Positions 17,237-28,813 of a stretch of 64,000 nt of DNA are shown here, piece after piece. Source of the stretch: Apus apus (Eukaryota; Chordata; Aves; Apodiformes; Apodidae); the NCBI RefSeq assembly GCF_020740795.1, contig NC_067294.1, forward strand, positions 1,488,001 through 1,552,000. The letters run 5' to 3'. The notes under the pieces were generated by a model, which was not told the origin of the DNA, did not search any database, and saw nothing but the letters and a program-made list of their open reading frames with translations. Within the stretch, counting starts at the first letter, position 1. Each line of letters opens with the position of its first letter. A program made the position numbers and the translations under genes.

Positions 17237-20200
17237 AAACCACACAAATAAGTAATTGAGCACAATTATGTCCAAGGAACCCACAGGTTTGTGAAGCTCA
17301 AACATATGGACAAGACATGACAAATACTGACACAAAAGGGTGCACAGGGAAGTGATTCCCCTCTTGGTGACTGAGAAGAGCCAAGATGAAATCAGACTCT
17401 GGGATTAGCAGCAGGACAAGGGATAAACCACTGGGTTGTGAAACCAATAAATCTGAGCTGGAGCAGAAGGCGGCAGCAGCTCAGAGGAGAGGGAAAGGGC
17501 ACTGGCCCACAGGCCATGCCTGTGCCCTTAGTCACTGCTGCGGGTTTAGCAAGAGCAGGCAACAGCAAAACACTGAGTCTGAAATAAAACAAACACGAGG
17601 AGGTACCTCTCTAAACAGAGCCCCTCTGACGCAGCTCCCAGGGAAACCAGTCAGTCTGGGAGATGCCATCAGCCAGGAAGCCTGGCCTGTACAGGGTAGG
17701 TTTGAAGTACTTGAAGTCCAACAGCTTTCAGCAGTAACTGGAAGTGATGCACGGCTGCTAAAACTGATGCAAGGCTGGAGAACATCACTCTTCTATTTTA
17801 TGCTTCTTTCCAGCTTGCTGCATGAGACTGAAAAATAGCAGCCAAGTCAGAGTCTTACCAGAACGGTTGCAGAAATGATAGAATATTAGTCCCAACAAAA
17901 CCCCCCACTTTCCACCAACCCCTGCTGAGTGACTGTAACATTTCTACAGGCCATGCTGAAACCTCCCCTTTCCTTCCAAGGATGCTCAACCATGCTAAAA
18001 GTGTCAGTTGCATGTGATGTACCAGCTGGTGGGGACGGTATCACTCATCTGAGATGTTAAACCTCAAGTGATAAGCACAGACAAATGCTACTGACTGCTT
18101 AAAAGATCACACTGAAGCATAATTAACTAATTAAGCAGAAGAAATCTCTAATTACAGCATATTACAGTGCAACTTGGTGTAAGCTCAGCTCACACCTACA
18201 AGTGTATTCTTTCACAGCTCCTTCACACTACTTTGCAGTGTGTCCATGCACACAGGGCAGAGCACAGGGAAAGCTGTTTTCTTCCCATTTTGCTCTTCTG
18301 GAAACATTTTACTTCCCACATTCATGCAGGTTACCAGAATTTGGAGCACCTGCAATTCTCATTTTATGCTACCTGCTCCTCAGGAATACTCATGCCAGGA
18401 TTATAAATTCAGAGTCCTTGGGAGCGCTTTAAAATACCCCGAGTGAGAGAAATGGGTTTTTGGTGTGTTGCCAACGTGGTGCATCCTCTGCTTGCCATCT
18501 GGCCAACCTATTGAAAAGTCATTGCAGCAGAGGAAGGAAAGGTGCTGTCCCAAAGCAGCCCCAGAGGCACAGGAATGGGGTTTTGAGGGGTGCTGGCAGG
18601 GCAAGGCTGGCCGAGGAGCAGAGGAGGTCACGAGCCTGGCTCTGCTGCCTTCCAAATTCACAGTCAGTGCACACGATGCTGTTCATCCCAGCAAGGGAAG
18701 AGGACCAGCCTTAAGGCTTTCATTTTCCAGATGTATAGGCAACAAAAATAAACCAAACTCGGGCAGACCCTGCTCTGGAGAAAGGTCTCTCTGAAGGCAG
18801 AGGGCACCCAACCCCAGGGCAGGCACCTTCTGTGTGGGGTGGAGCCCAAACCCAGTGTTGCTTCCCTGATAAAAATCAGAAAACGCTGGCTGGGGAAGTC
18901 AAAGGATTTTAGAAAGCAGAAAAGATGTTAAAGCTGCCAGAAGGAACTGCTGAGATGTCAAGAGGTGAGCATCTCACCACTGCTCCTCTGCCTCCTCACT
19001 CCAGGGCGTCCCAGGAGATTTTTTTTTTTTTAAATTTTTTTTTTTTTTTTACTATTCTGGTCCCCACTGACTCTTCCCATGACACTGAAAAGCTTTCTGG
19101 TCCAGCCTGGGCCAGCCAGTGCTCCTACCTTCACTCCAGATGGGGGCAGAGAGCAGATGGCATCCACATTTCCATAAGTTTCAGCCAAGCTCTGAGCAGC
19201 AGCTAGCTCCTGTGGGTCATCTCCTTCCCCTGGCTTTCCTCTTCTGCCTTTCTTTTCCTCCAGAGGCAGCATCCCACACTGTGCAACAGCTTAGGGTGGC
19301 ATCTAACAGTGTCTGGTGCTCTCCTCACCTGCCCTGGCTCACCTTCAAGCAGCAGCCATCGTGGACTGCAAATGAAGAGGTCAAGGTCATCTGGCCAAGG
19401 GTCTCTCTTTCCTTCCAAGTGTCTTCAACACCACCAAAGAGCCAGGCAAAACCAGGTGTTTCTTTGTGTAGAAACAGGGAGCATCTGATTATGGAAGCCT
19501 TGGTTAGTCCTTGCACTTAAAATAATGTTTGCATTTGTGGTGTATTTAGTAATACTTAATAAGTTCTGTACATTAAGTAGTTAGTACATATTTAATAAAC
19601 CTTCTATACTAAACTAACACAGTAAGAACCATTCAGAGCAATCCCCATGTTACCCTGGCCTGGTCAGGCTCCAATCTTTCAAGATTTAAAACCTTTCTCT
19701 CCTGAAATAAACTAGTCATAAGTTGCTCATGGTGTTTCCAGAAAGAGGTCACTCCCACAGATCATCTCGGAGCTGTAAACAACATTCCTCCTAACAGCTT
19801 GTTTCTGAAGAAGAGGGTTTTACTTGATGTAATTTTGGTCAAGATCAGTCTTTACAAAATTTCTCAACGTCCGTGGCGTGGGACTGACCTTTGAACAAGC
19901 CCCAGAGCAGGTTTTGCAGCAGAGATGCTCCAGGACCTGCTCTACAGAGCAGCCCTGCCTCAGGATGCTCCTCTAGCAGGAGCAAAGCCCAGGGGGGTCT
20001 GTTTTATCTCAGCTGCACGAAGCAGGATTTCTGCTGCCTGCTGGAGCATCCCAGCCTGAGGCACGTGTGGGTGTCCTTCACTTCACCAGCCACCTAACGA
20101 GGGGCACACACTGCTGGAAGGCAGCAAGGAGCTCCAGATTCCTTCCCTAGATACTGTGAACGTGAGTCCAGGCCCCGGTGAGTGACCTGCTTTGTGCACT

Positions 20201-23200
20201 TACCTGGCTTTTCTCTGCTGCTGTCTGCTAGAGGTGGGACTACACCTAAAGGTTAAAATGGTCTCTACAAGCCCAAGAGATGGGTCAGTTGGAAGTCATC
20301 TAATCTGCCACAGTAAGAGAAAACTCCATTTCAGCTGGATTGCTTTAAACTGAGCCCCCAGCATAAAATATTAGAAAGCATTTCAGAGCAGTTCTGCAGG
20401 TTAGCATAAAAGCATGTTCATACCCTGATAGAAAGGAGAGCAGGTGGCTGGGACTCTCCTGGCCCCACTGAGGCACCTGCCCCTCCAGCTCCTCCTGAGC
20501 TGGATCCAGCCCCATGGTCCTGGGTGGATCTGCTTGCCTGAGAAGAGCTGGTCAGGATGGGGCTCCCACAAACCAGGGCTGCAGCCTTGCACATATGGCC
20601 AAATAATTGGCAGTGGCTGCAGCTGAGACCCACAGGGGGCCACAGAGCATCTGCTCAGGTGGGACATGGCAGCCACTTCAGAGATGCCCAGGAAAAACCT
20701 ATTTTTTTTTTTTTAAAAAAGATGCAACATTTACTGATGAGGCTAACTGATGAAATGTAGTTTCCACGGGTGAGATAATACTAGGCAAAAGCTGCCCACT
20801 TATTGAGGGAGATTAAAAAACCAAGATATGGTCTCTGAAACCCCATGATCTCCTCATCCATCTAGCCTGCCCTTTCACATAAGGGAGGAAAAGAACATGG
20901 CACAGCATCTCTCACAAATGTCACCCTGCCCAAGGGCTGTGCTTACCCTCACATTCCCCCTGTTTACCACCAAAACACCCACATGCTGTTTTGTGGCACA
21001 TGCCCTCAATAGCATCCATGGGCTGCACACCCTGGCCAGCAGCACTGGGGCACCTGAGGACACCCCTTAGATTCCTCATGCTCCTGACACCTCAGGAAAG
21101 GAGGGAACTGGGGGGGGAGTCACAGGGGACTGCCTACCCTGAAGTCCCCTGAACGTTACCTGCTCCCACCGAGTCCCCCACTATCCCTGGGACCAGCAAA
21201 GGACCACAGGCAGCTTGGAGCAGCTGTTCTTGTCTCTTCAGGGCAAAGACAGCCTGGGAGATGAAGCCTGCTCCCTGATTCCCAGAAATTTCCATTTTCT
21301 GCAGCCTGGTGGACTGGAGAGGCACAAGCTGCTGCACCATGTCCATGCTGCAGTACATATGGGCAAAGAAGCCTTATCTGGCCATCATCACCTTGTGCTT
21401 ATCGAGATGAAGGAGCAAACCCAGTTCCTGCAAGCACTTGCAGCTTCCAGCTACTGATGCCAGCAAAAAGATGTGAGGGTAAGAGCAGGGTGCAAGAGCT
21501 TGTGAGTTCCTGTGCCCTCCTTCCCACCTCCCCCGGGCACTGCAGGGTTTCCCCCCGCCCTGGTTTCCACAGGGGCTTCATGGCACTAAATTACAGCCTG
21601 AGGAGGATCAGTCCTGCCCTGGGGACCAGGCAGCAAGTGCTGAGCTGCTCCCACAGCCACTGGTGCTGGCGATGCAACTGAACCACAGGCAGACCCAGGA
21701 AAGCTGCTGCTGAAGCCAGCTCAGCATCAGTCTCATCCATCCTGGCCTTGGGGAGAGGCTGTGGGGGGCAGAGGGACCCTCTCGGCTCCTGCAGGGCATC
21801 TGGGAGTCTGTGGAGTCCCCTGGTGCAGGCACTGCCCGTGGGAATCACCAGGTCTCCACACAGAGGAGCCCTGGCCCCAGGTGATGGTCCCAGCTTGCAG
21901 CTCTGGCAGCAGCAGCTCCTGCACAGCTTGTAGGAGAGCTTTGCCTTCCCCTCCCCAGCCCCATCCCATTCTTTTTTCAAGAATATTCCTTAACCAGCCA
22001 TAGGATGAACACTGCTTCTCACACCCTGACTCCTGCTGAAATACCTCCAGGTCATTCTGAACTCAAACTGAGTCACTTTGCATTAACCCACCAGTTTGGA
22101 TTGCCCACGGAATGTTTTTATTTTCTCCAGAGTTTCTTTAGAAATATTTTATTTGCTCATTCTTATTTTCTTTGTCATTCCCCTGACCCTTACCAACCCT
22201 CCCAGTGTTAGTGGTGCCCGTGCTCTGCCTGTACTCACAGATCAGCAAATCCTGGACCTGTGGGGACCAAAGGAGTCCAGCACCTGCTGCTTACGTTGCC
22301 CTGTTTTGTTCTTACATCATCCTTCAGCTCCGTAACCCTACACTCACATGAAAAAAAAAAACAAAAGACAAACCAAACTATATGACCAAGAATGAATGGG
22401 AGGCTGGAAGATGTGACGAGGGACACCAGGCCAGCCTAGAGGGGAACACTAGCACTTGAGCAGTTCTGCTCTCTCAGGCAGAAGAGGGAAAAGGAAAAAG
22501 GGGAAGAAAAACCCTGTTGTACTGCAAAATCTAACCAGTTTGGTGTAAGTCAGAGGAAGACAGAGTGGTCAAACAATGGCAAAGAACCGACCCTGCTCCT
22601 CTGGGAGCTGGCCAGACCCAGCTGAAAACCAGCTTGTGTTGTTTGCAACAAAAAGACCGTATAGTTCTTGGGAACTAGGAATAATCACCTGATCACAAGG
22701 GGAAAAAAAATATTGTAGAGTTCATATAAAGTTCTGGGACAGTGCTGGGTTTCTGCAGAACTGGTTGAAAATCCCAAATGGAAGAGAATGTGGAAAAGGA
22801 AAAGTCAGATAAAATCTGTTGGTGGTTGTGCTGGCCAGGAGCAGAATTGGAGACAGATGTGCTGTGCAGAGTGGGCCTGGTGGTGGGAGCTGCTGTGGGA
22901 CAGGATGGACCAAGCAGGGGCTGAGGAAAAAGGTAAAAAAGGGATTTCCTCACCCACCTCGAGATCCTGCAGCAGTTCAAACACAAAGTGTCCATGGAGA
23001 TCACCAGTGGTGGGGCCAAACCCCAGCCTGGCTGGCAGGTACAGCCCAGGTGGCAGACAGAGGTGGCTTTGCCTGAAAAATCCATAGGAGTTTGAGAGAG
23101 ACCAGAATAAACTAACTGTAAATCACCAAAAGCACAGCAAACCAAGATTAACCCCAAGGGGGACTGGAGTCACCAGGCAGGTTCTCCACAGAGCTCCCAG

Positions 23201-24414
23201 CCATGGGCTGGTGCAAAGTCCATCTTCCTACCCAATGGGAAAGCTCTACAGACAAGCAAGTGTGAAAAAACCACAACAAACACCCAAACCTAACTAATCC
23301 TGTGAGAAAGGCCAAAATGGGTGCAGGGAGGTGGGCAGCACCCAGCTTGCAGGTCAGCTTCAGCTAAGCCACACAGCCAGCCCTGCCTGCTGACTTCCCC
23401 AGTTCCAAGTACTGAGATACTGAGGCTCTTACTCAGAACTGCTGTGGCATCGGGCTCTGGGCCACCTGGCCATGCTGTGGGGCCAGTAGATCTGTCCTGC
23501 CCAGCAGGGACAGGGCTGGACCATATGCCACCAGAGCCACTGCCCTCACAGGAACCCACAAGGAAGCAACAGCGCTGTCTGAAAAGGACACCCTTCTTCT
23601 GGAAAAGACACCAGAAAGGACTTTCCCCCCACCCCCAAACTTCCAGGAAAGGGGGAAACACAAGTTACTGAGCTGACTAGTTTGGCCAGATAACAAGCCA
23701 GAACACCTTCCATGGATGGAGACCACAGATGTGACCCTTGCCAACCTGGTTCCCCTTGCCAGCTCCTGGCCATGAGTGGGGCAGCAAGGGCATGAAATCA
23801 CCCGACCTGCCCTTGGGGTCTGGAATGACACACTTGGGAGCATCCTGCATCCCTCCTTCCCCCCCTGGGGAAAGCTGCTCTGCTGCATCTATCCATCCAT
23901 CCAGGGAGCCTCCCCAGGGCTGGGCTCCAGCACCTGCTGCAGGGCAGCACCTGCTCCTGCTGGGAATTCTCTCACCCTCAGGGAATACCTGCCTTTTGAC
24001 CAAACTTTTCCAGGAGCACTTCCCAGACGCTGCCCTTCTCCCTTTCTATTCTAGGGAGCGGTCCACAAACTTTCTGTGGGAGTTTGGCTTTGGTCCTTTC
24101 TTACATCAGAGCCTTGTCCCTCCTGCCTCTCACAGATTGCACCGATACCAGAGGAGCTGCCGCTTCCCGAGAAGTGGAGATGGCAACTGCTTGATTATGC
24201 TTTGGGTCATTCTACATTTTACTGAGTTGAAAATCAAAAGGCCACATCTTATATCAGAACTACCTACTTCTGTGGAAATGCCGATTGGGCAAGGAGCATT
24301 AAACACCAAGTTTACTGGAACCTCTCTCTGCCAAAACCCCTCAACATGCGGAGCTTTTTTTTTTTTCTGTAATCAGTTAAATCAACCTAAACTGCTGTTT
24401 CCTTGTAGAGAGCC

Positions 24415-24420
24415 TATAAA
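24415..24420 (+). promoter_or_regulatory. TATA box of IL5
   Basis: TATAAA in GAGCCTATAAAATGG, 51 nt before the first ATG of IL5. Initiation about 30 bp downstream would give a leader of only about 20-30 nt. The ATG inside the TATA-adjacent AAAATGG (24421) would lie upstream of the start site and is not expected to be used. Confidence 0.78.
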
Positions 24421-24465
24421 ATGGTAGGGGACTGGTCCAGGAGCACCGGCAGGTTCTCAGAGCAC

Positions 24466-24492
24466 ATGAGGAGGATGAGGAGCCAGCCGTAC

Positions 24493-24526
<34 letters not shown>

Positions 24527-27500
24527 CTGCGGGCAGCTCTGCTGCTCCCCCGCGGGGCAGCCGGGCCGAGCTCCTCTCGGCGCTGCAGCAAATGCACACC
24601 GTGATGGCAAAGGACACCCAGGTCAGCTCAGCTCCCACCTCAGCTGTGAAGCGCTGCTTCCCCTCCTTCTGGCACGTTTAGCTTCCTTAAAACTCAAAAT
24701 ATCTATTCAATTGACTTTTCTTTTTACAAGTGCTAGAGAGGATGCTCTCTGAAAGGCTTAATCCGTGTGTTATTTTGCAGAATCTGAGGATTGAAGCTCC
24801 AGACAATATAGATGTAAGTAAAACTTTTCTATTTTTTTTTTTAAATTAACTTTTTCATAAATTTAGTCCTTGCACATTGTGATAGTTTAAAAATTGTTAT
24901 CACCTAAAATAGTCTATTTCTATTTAAGAACAATGACTTTAAAGGTTGCTATTATAATAAATATATTAAATATTATAGTAAGATATAAAACGTTATAAAA
25001 AAGAACATGTTGAGTCAAAGGAAAATATGCTCTGACATGAAAGTAGCCAAGAACAGCATATATTCCTGTTCTGTGCTTTGGTAACTCTCCTGCAGAACAC
25101 ACAGATACACACAGAGATACACAACATACAGAGAGACACACACACACAGAGACACACAGAGACACGAGGATTCTCTGAATCAGCTTTTAGAACTAAGGAG
25201 AGTTAGAAAGGAAAGAACAAACTCACGTTTCTTGCGTGTCCATCTGCAGCATTACTTCTATTTAGTCTGCTTTGTTTACTCTGCTTTTAGAAATGGCTCT
25301 TTGCACCTTTCCTGTCAGTAAGGGGATTGAATATTTGTATCCCCACATCTTGTCTGGAGGACGATGTTTGTGCCTCAAGAACAAGTCCCTGCATCCATGA
25401 ATGAACCTGCCTTGAAAACCAAACTCCCCTTTATTCACTTCCCATCTTATTTTTGCATCTCCAATCAATTCCTCCTGCAGCCCCTTGGGGTAAAGGCTCT
25501 TTTCTTTTCAGGCTGACTTTAAATAACTCCCTCTTGATGCAGATGCTGCTAATGAGGTGGTTTTTTTTGTTTTGTTTTGTTTTTTTCTGATGCACATCAG
25601 CTGGGAGCTGGGTTTGAACAGGAGATCCCAGCCCAGCACAGAGCTCCTGGGATAACATCATGGCCAGGTGGCTGTGGCAATGCAATCCCAGCCATGCATT
25701 TACTACAGAAGGGTGGGCTTTTTTTTGTGGCAAATCCAGCCTGTTCCTTGTACATGAGATGTAAAGTTCCCAGCTCTGTCACTTCTCTCCAGCTCCCATC
25801 TGGAAAAGCTCTGGTCCCAGGCTGGGGCTCAGCCTGGGTTTAACCTTGAGGTTTTGATAATGCAAACAGACCTAGAATCAGCTGTGCTGAACATGGGCAG
25901 CTCCTTCATCCCTCTCCATGCCCAGGTCCCCTGTGCCAGGGCCTGGCTCTGCTTTGCTCTCACCCGTGTTCCTGATGCGGAGCTGACGGAGAACTTCCCG
26001 GCACCTCGGCAGCTGCTGCTCCTCTGTGGGGGAAACCAGCAGCTTTCCAAGCATGGGAAAAACTATCTTCCTTGTCATGCAGCAGCCAGGAATGTCTCAC
26101 AGAACATCACGTTGGCCAAGAACATTGTGAGCACAATGCTTCAGCTGCTCTCTGCCCTCCCTCCAGCCCTCACCGATTCGGTTTTGCTTCATTTTTCGTC
26201 TTTCTTCTCCCACTGCATGTCAAGCTGTTCCTGCCACTGAGGGTCATGTCTTCTCCTTCTTTCTTTCTCCATCAGTTCAGCTGATCTCTTCCAGAACAAC
26301 CCCGTGCTGGCAAGGACAACCAGCATCACCCTTTGCTTCTGTCCCTCTAGCCCTTCTGGCCACCTTGCTTAGACCATAAGGTCTTGGAGACAAACCCAGT
26401 TTTGTAGAAGAGGAGCAGTGTGTTTGGTGCAGGCTGCTCTGGGGGTGAGAGGAGGCAAACAGGGCTATAAGACAAGAAAAAAAACATTGTCCCCTTCTCT
26501 CCTGGCATGCAGATGTCTGCTGAGGCAGATGTTAATGTCTGGAGTAGTTTCAGGTTCATTTATTCTCTCTCTCACGTTCAGACAGCTCAAGCTTCTGGGG
26601 CAGAAAGCATCTCCCAGCCAAACTGAGGGCAAACCAGAATTATCTGCCGACAAGAGCAGATGCAAGACATCAGGCTGCTCTTCAGATGGCTGCAAAAGAG
26701 ATAGGACTAAGTCTTTAGATAATTAGATGCTTCATCTGGACATGACAAAACGTACATTAGCAGAAACCATCATCTGCCAGGTTTCCAGCTGCAGAGTAAA
26801 TAAATGTGCACACAGTTAAGCATGTTTTCCTGTGACATTTGCAAACACAAGCCCTAAAGTTAGTAACAATTTCTGTGCCACCCAGGCAGCTGGATGTGAC
26901 TCAAGATGATTTTTAACAAACTTAGTGTGGCTCATGGTTACAAATTCCTGTATCTCAGTTTTGTCGTTTCTTCCATCTTAGGATGTGAATTGTGTCAGCA
27001 CCATGTTTGAAGGAGCAGAACAGCTGAAAGCTAATCCAGCCATGAAAAAATTCAGTGCTTTTTTCCAAAATTTTGAAAGACTGAAGCAATCACTCACATC
27101 AAGCCTGGTAAAAGAGGTAGGAGCTTATTTCTTGTCTATCAGAGATCACGCAGAAGAGTTGTAATAAAGTGTGATCCACAATTCAGAATTAAGCCTTTAT
27201 GTTTGCAAGAGAGACAATAATCTTTGTACTTGCTTGTGTTGAATACATGAGGGAAGAAATCCTGGCATTATTTCATAGTTCTCCCCTTCTCTTGCTCTCA
27301 TCTTCAGCTTCACCCACCTCTAAAATAAATGTTCTTATGTGATCAGCACGTTTAAGGAAAATAATATAATTTATAAAAACATTTCAAGATGACAAAGCTC
27401 TACAGAATGGTTAAATATTTAGTAATTCCATGTTCTTGATTAAATTTTTAGGGCACATGTGATACAGAAAGAAGGGCTGCAACAATATTCATACAAAAGC

Positions 27501-27553
27501 TGATGACGTTCATCCAAAAGGCATCAAGAAGTGACAGAGCTTCAAGTTTCTAG
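24466..27553 (+). CDS. IL5: Interleukin-5, 141 aa, four exons, intact
   Basis: Interleukin-5 is a secreted, disulfide-linked homodimeric cytokine of type-2 immunity that drives eosinophils in mammals. Exons: 24466-24621, 24781-24813, 26982-27116 and 27452-27553, all phase 0 with GT/AG borders (52+11+45+33 residues). The N terminus is a signal peptide with 11 consecutive Leu encoded by CTC(CTG)10. Exon 2 (NLRIEAPDNID) aligns with the mammalian IL5 exon 2 (TLRIPVP-type strand). The mature chain has just two Cys, at residues 67 (DVNCVSTMFEGAEQLK) and 111 (GTCDTERRAATIFIQKL). They sit at the same exon positions as the two Cys that form the antiparallel dimer in mammals. A second in-frame ATG at 24475 has the better Kozak context (A at -3), so the protein may be 138 aa. 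TATA box, splice sites and frame are all intact, in contrast to the reported pseudogene-like state of chicken IL5. Confidence 0.88.
25104..25165. repeat. CA/GA-rich microsatellite in IL5 intron 2
   Basis: About 60 bp of imperfect ACACAGAGA/ACACAC repeats on the plus strand within the 2.2-kb second intron of IL5. It produces a spurious minus-strand ORF rich in VCVSVCVCLS-type residues. Confidence 0.88.
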
Positions 27554-28757
27554 AACTGCTGTGAATTTAGATGAGCAGTAAACTGGGTTTTTTGGTTTGA
27601 TTTTTTTTTTGCTTTTAAAGTACTGTCCCTTTGTGTTACAGCCCAGCAGGGCATATCTTCAGTCTCAGTGGCACTATGACTGGTTTTGTGTGCAGCATTA
27701 ATCTCTGAAAGCATCGATGGCGAAACGTCCCTCAGATGCCTCGATGAAAATGCAACTGCTCAGCAAAGCCAACAGGGGAGGGTGCTACAGGAGAACCTGA
27801 CTAGGCAGAAAACTGTCATGTTTCTCCCAAAAAGGTCAAGTTCATTTCTCCACAGTCATAACGGGAACCTAGATGGACATGAGCAGAAGCAGCTGGTTCA
27901 CAGCACGCGCCGTGTCTGAGCCCTGCCTGCCCCTCGGTGCCGCGAGTGCTGGTGTCACCAGATGAGACGTGAACAAATGTCCTTTGCTGGTCTTACAGAG
28001 CAGGGTGGTCCAGGGCCAGGGGAATGGCACAGGATCTAGCAATACGGGTTGGGATTTGGATTTTTTCAGGGTTGAGGTCAAATTTCTGCTGGAATGTTTT
28101 CCTGGTATCCTGCAACCTCAGGGGGACAAGAATTATTCACAACCACTTGTCTGGAAGAGCAAGAACCAGCATGTGAGTCATGAGACCAGGAGGCAACTGA
28201 TGCTGCTGAAATGGGTGATTTAGCTCAGGGAACTGGGGTGGCTGCACTGGGAACATCTCTGCATTGTAATATCCAGCTACAGGAAAGAAGATTAATCAAT
28301 AATAATTATACAAACAAAAATTTTCTAGTACAGAGCTGCCTTTGCCACCACTTTGAAGCCAGGTGAGGAGGAGCTGCAGGGGTCCCAGTCACAGAGTTCC
28401 ACCTCTTTAGCTCTGCCTGAGCTTCACTATCTAAATGTACATCACTTTCCAGCAAGGAGCACATGAACACTGTGCTCATACATGTAGCACCTCCTTGATT
28501 TAGGACTCTTAGCACTCTGCCCAAAACCTTCCAGGAGCACTGAGAGACACATCCTGAGATTTTCCTTTGCCTGCAGCTTTGGTAGATTTATAAAGATCTG
28601 CCCCTTAGAGAGTGAATTATTTTTCTAAAGAAAATGGTGACTATAGGAGTGTTTAGATAAGTATGAATTAATTTCTCTGGTGTCAATTAATTTATATGAC
28701 ATTTTATAGATATATGTATTTTGGAGAAACTATTTATTCTTTATTTTTACTATTTTT

Positions 28758-28782
28758 AATAAAGCAAAGAAACGTTTGTCTC

Positions 28783-28813
<31 letters not shown>
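28758..28813 (+). terminator. Probable IL5 poly(A) signal followed by a 27-T tract
   Basis: AATAAA at 28758-28763 in an A/T-rich stretch, followed after 23 nt by an uninterrupted T run at 28787-28813. A T-rich tract in this position would serve as the U-rich downstream element of a cleavage site. It implies an IL5 3'UTR of about 1.2 kb. ATTTA-type pentamers occur in the 80 bp before the signal. The assignment to IL5 is inferred from orientation and the absence of another gene. Confidence 0.55.

Larger units (their letters stand above)
16230..24400. other. Intergenic region between the two cytokine genes
   Basis: About 8.2 kb with two minus-strand CR1 copies, a T-rich tract at 19019-19050 and an ATT-rich tract at about 16420-16475. 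No ORF is recognisable as a conserved protein. The longest open frames (for example 17386-17838) lack family features and I treat them as chance. Confidence 0.6.

Noticed and set aside
17386-17838. 150-codon open frame between the cytokine genes
   Set aside because: No signal peptide, domain or recognisable similarity. Flanked by CR1 DNA and not supported by splice or promoter signals.
24421-24465. Upstream in-frame ATG at 24421 extending IL5 by 15 residues
   Set aside because: It directly abuts TATAAA and should be upstream of the transcription start.
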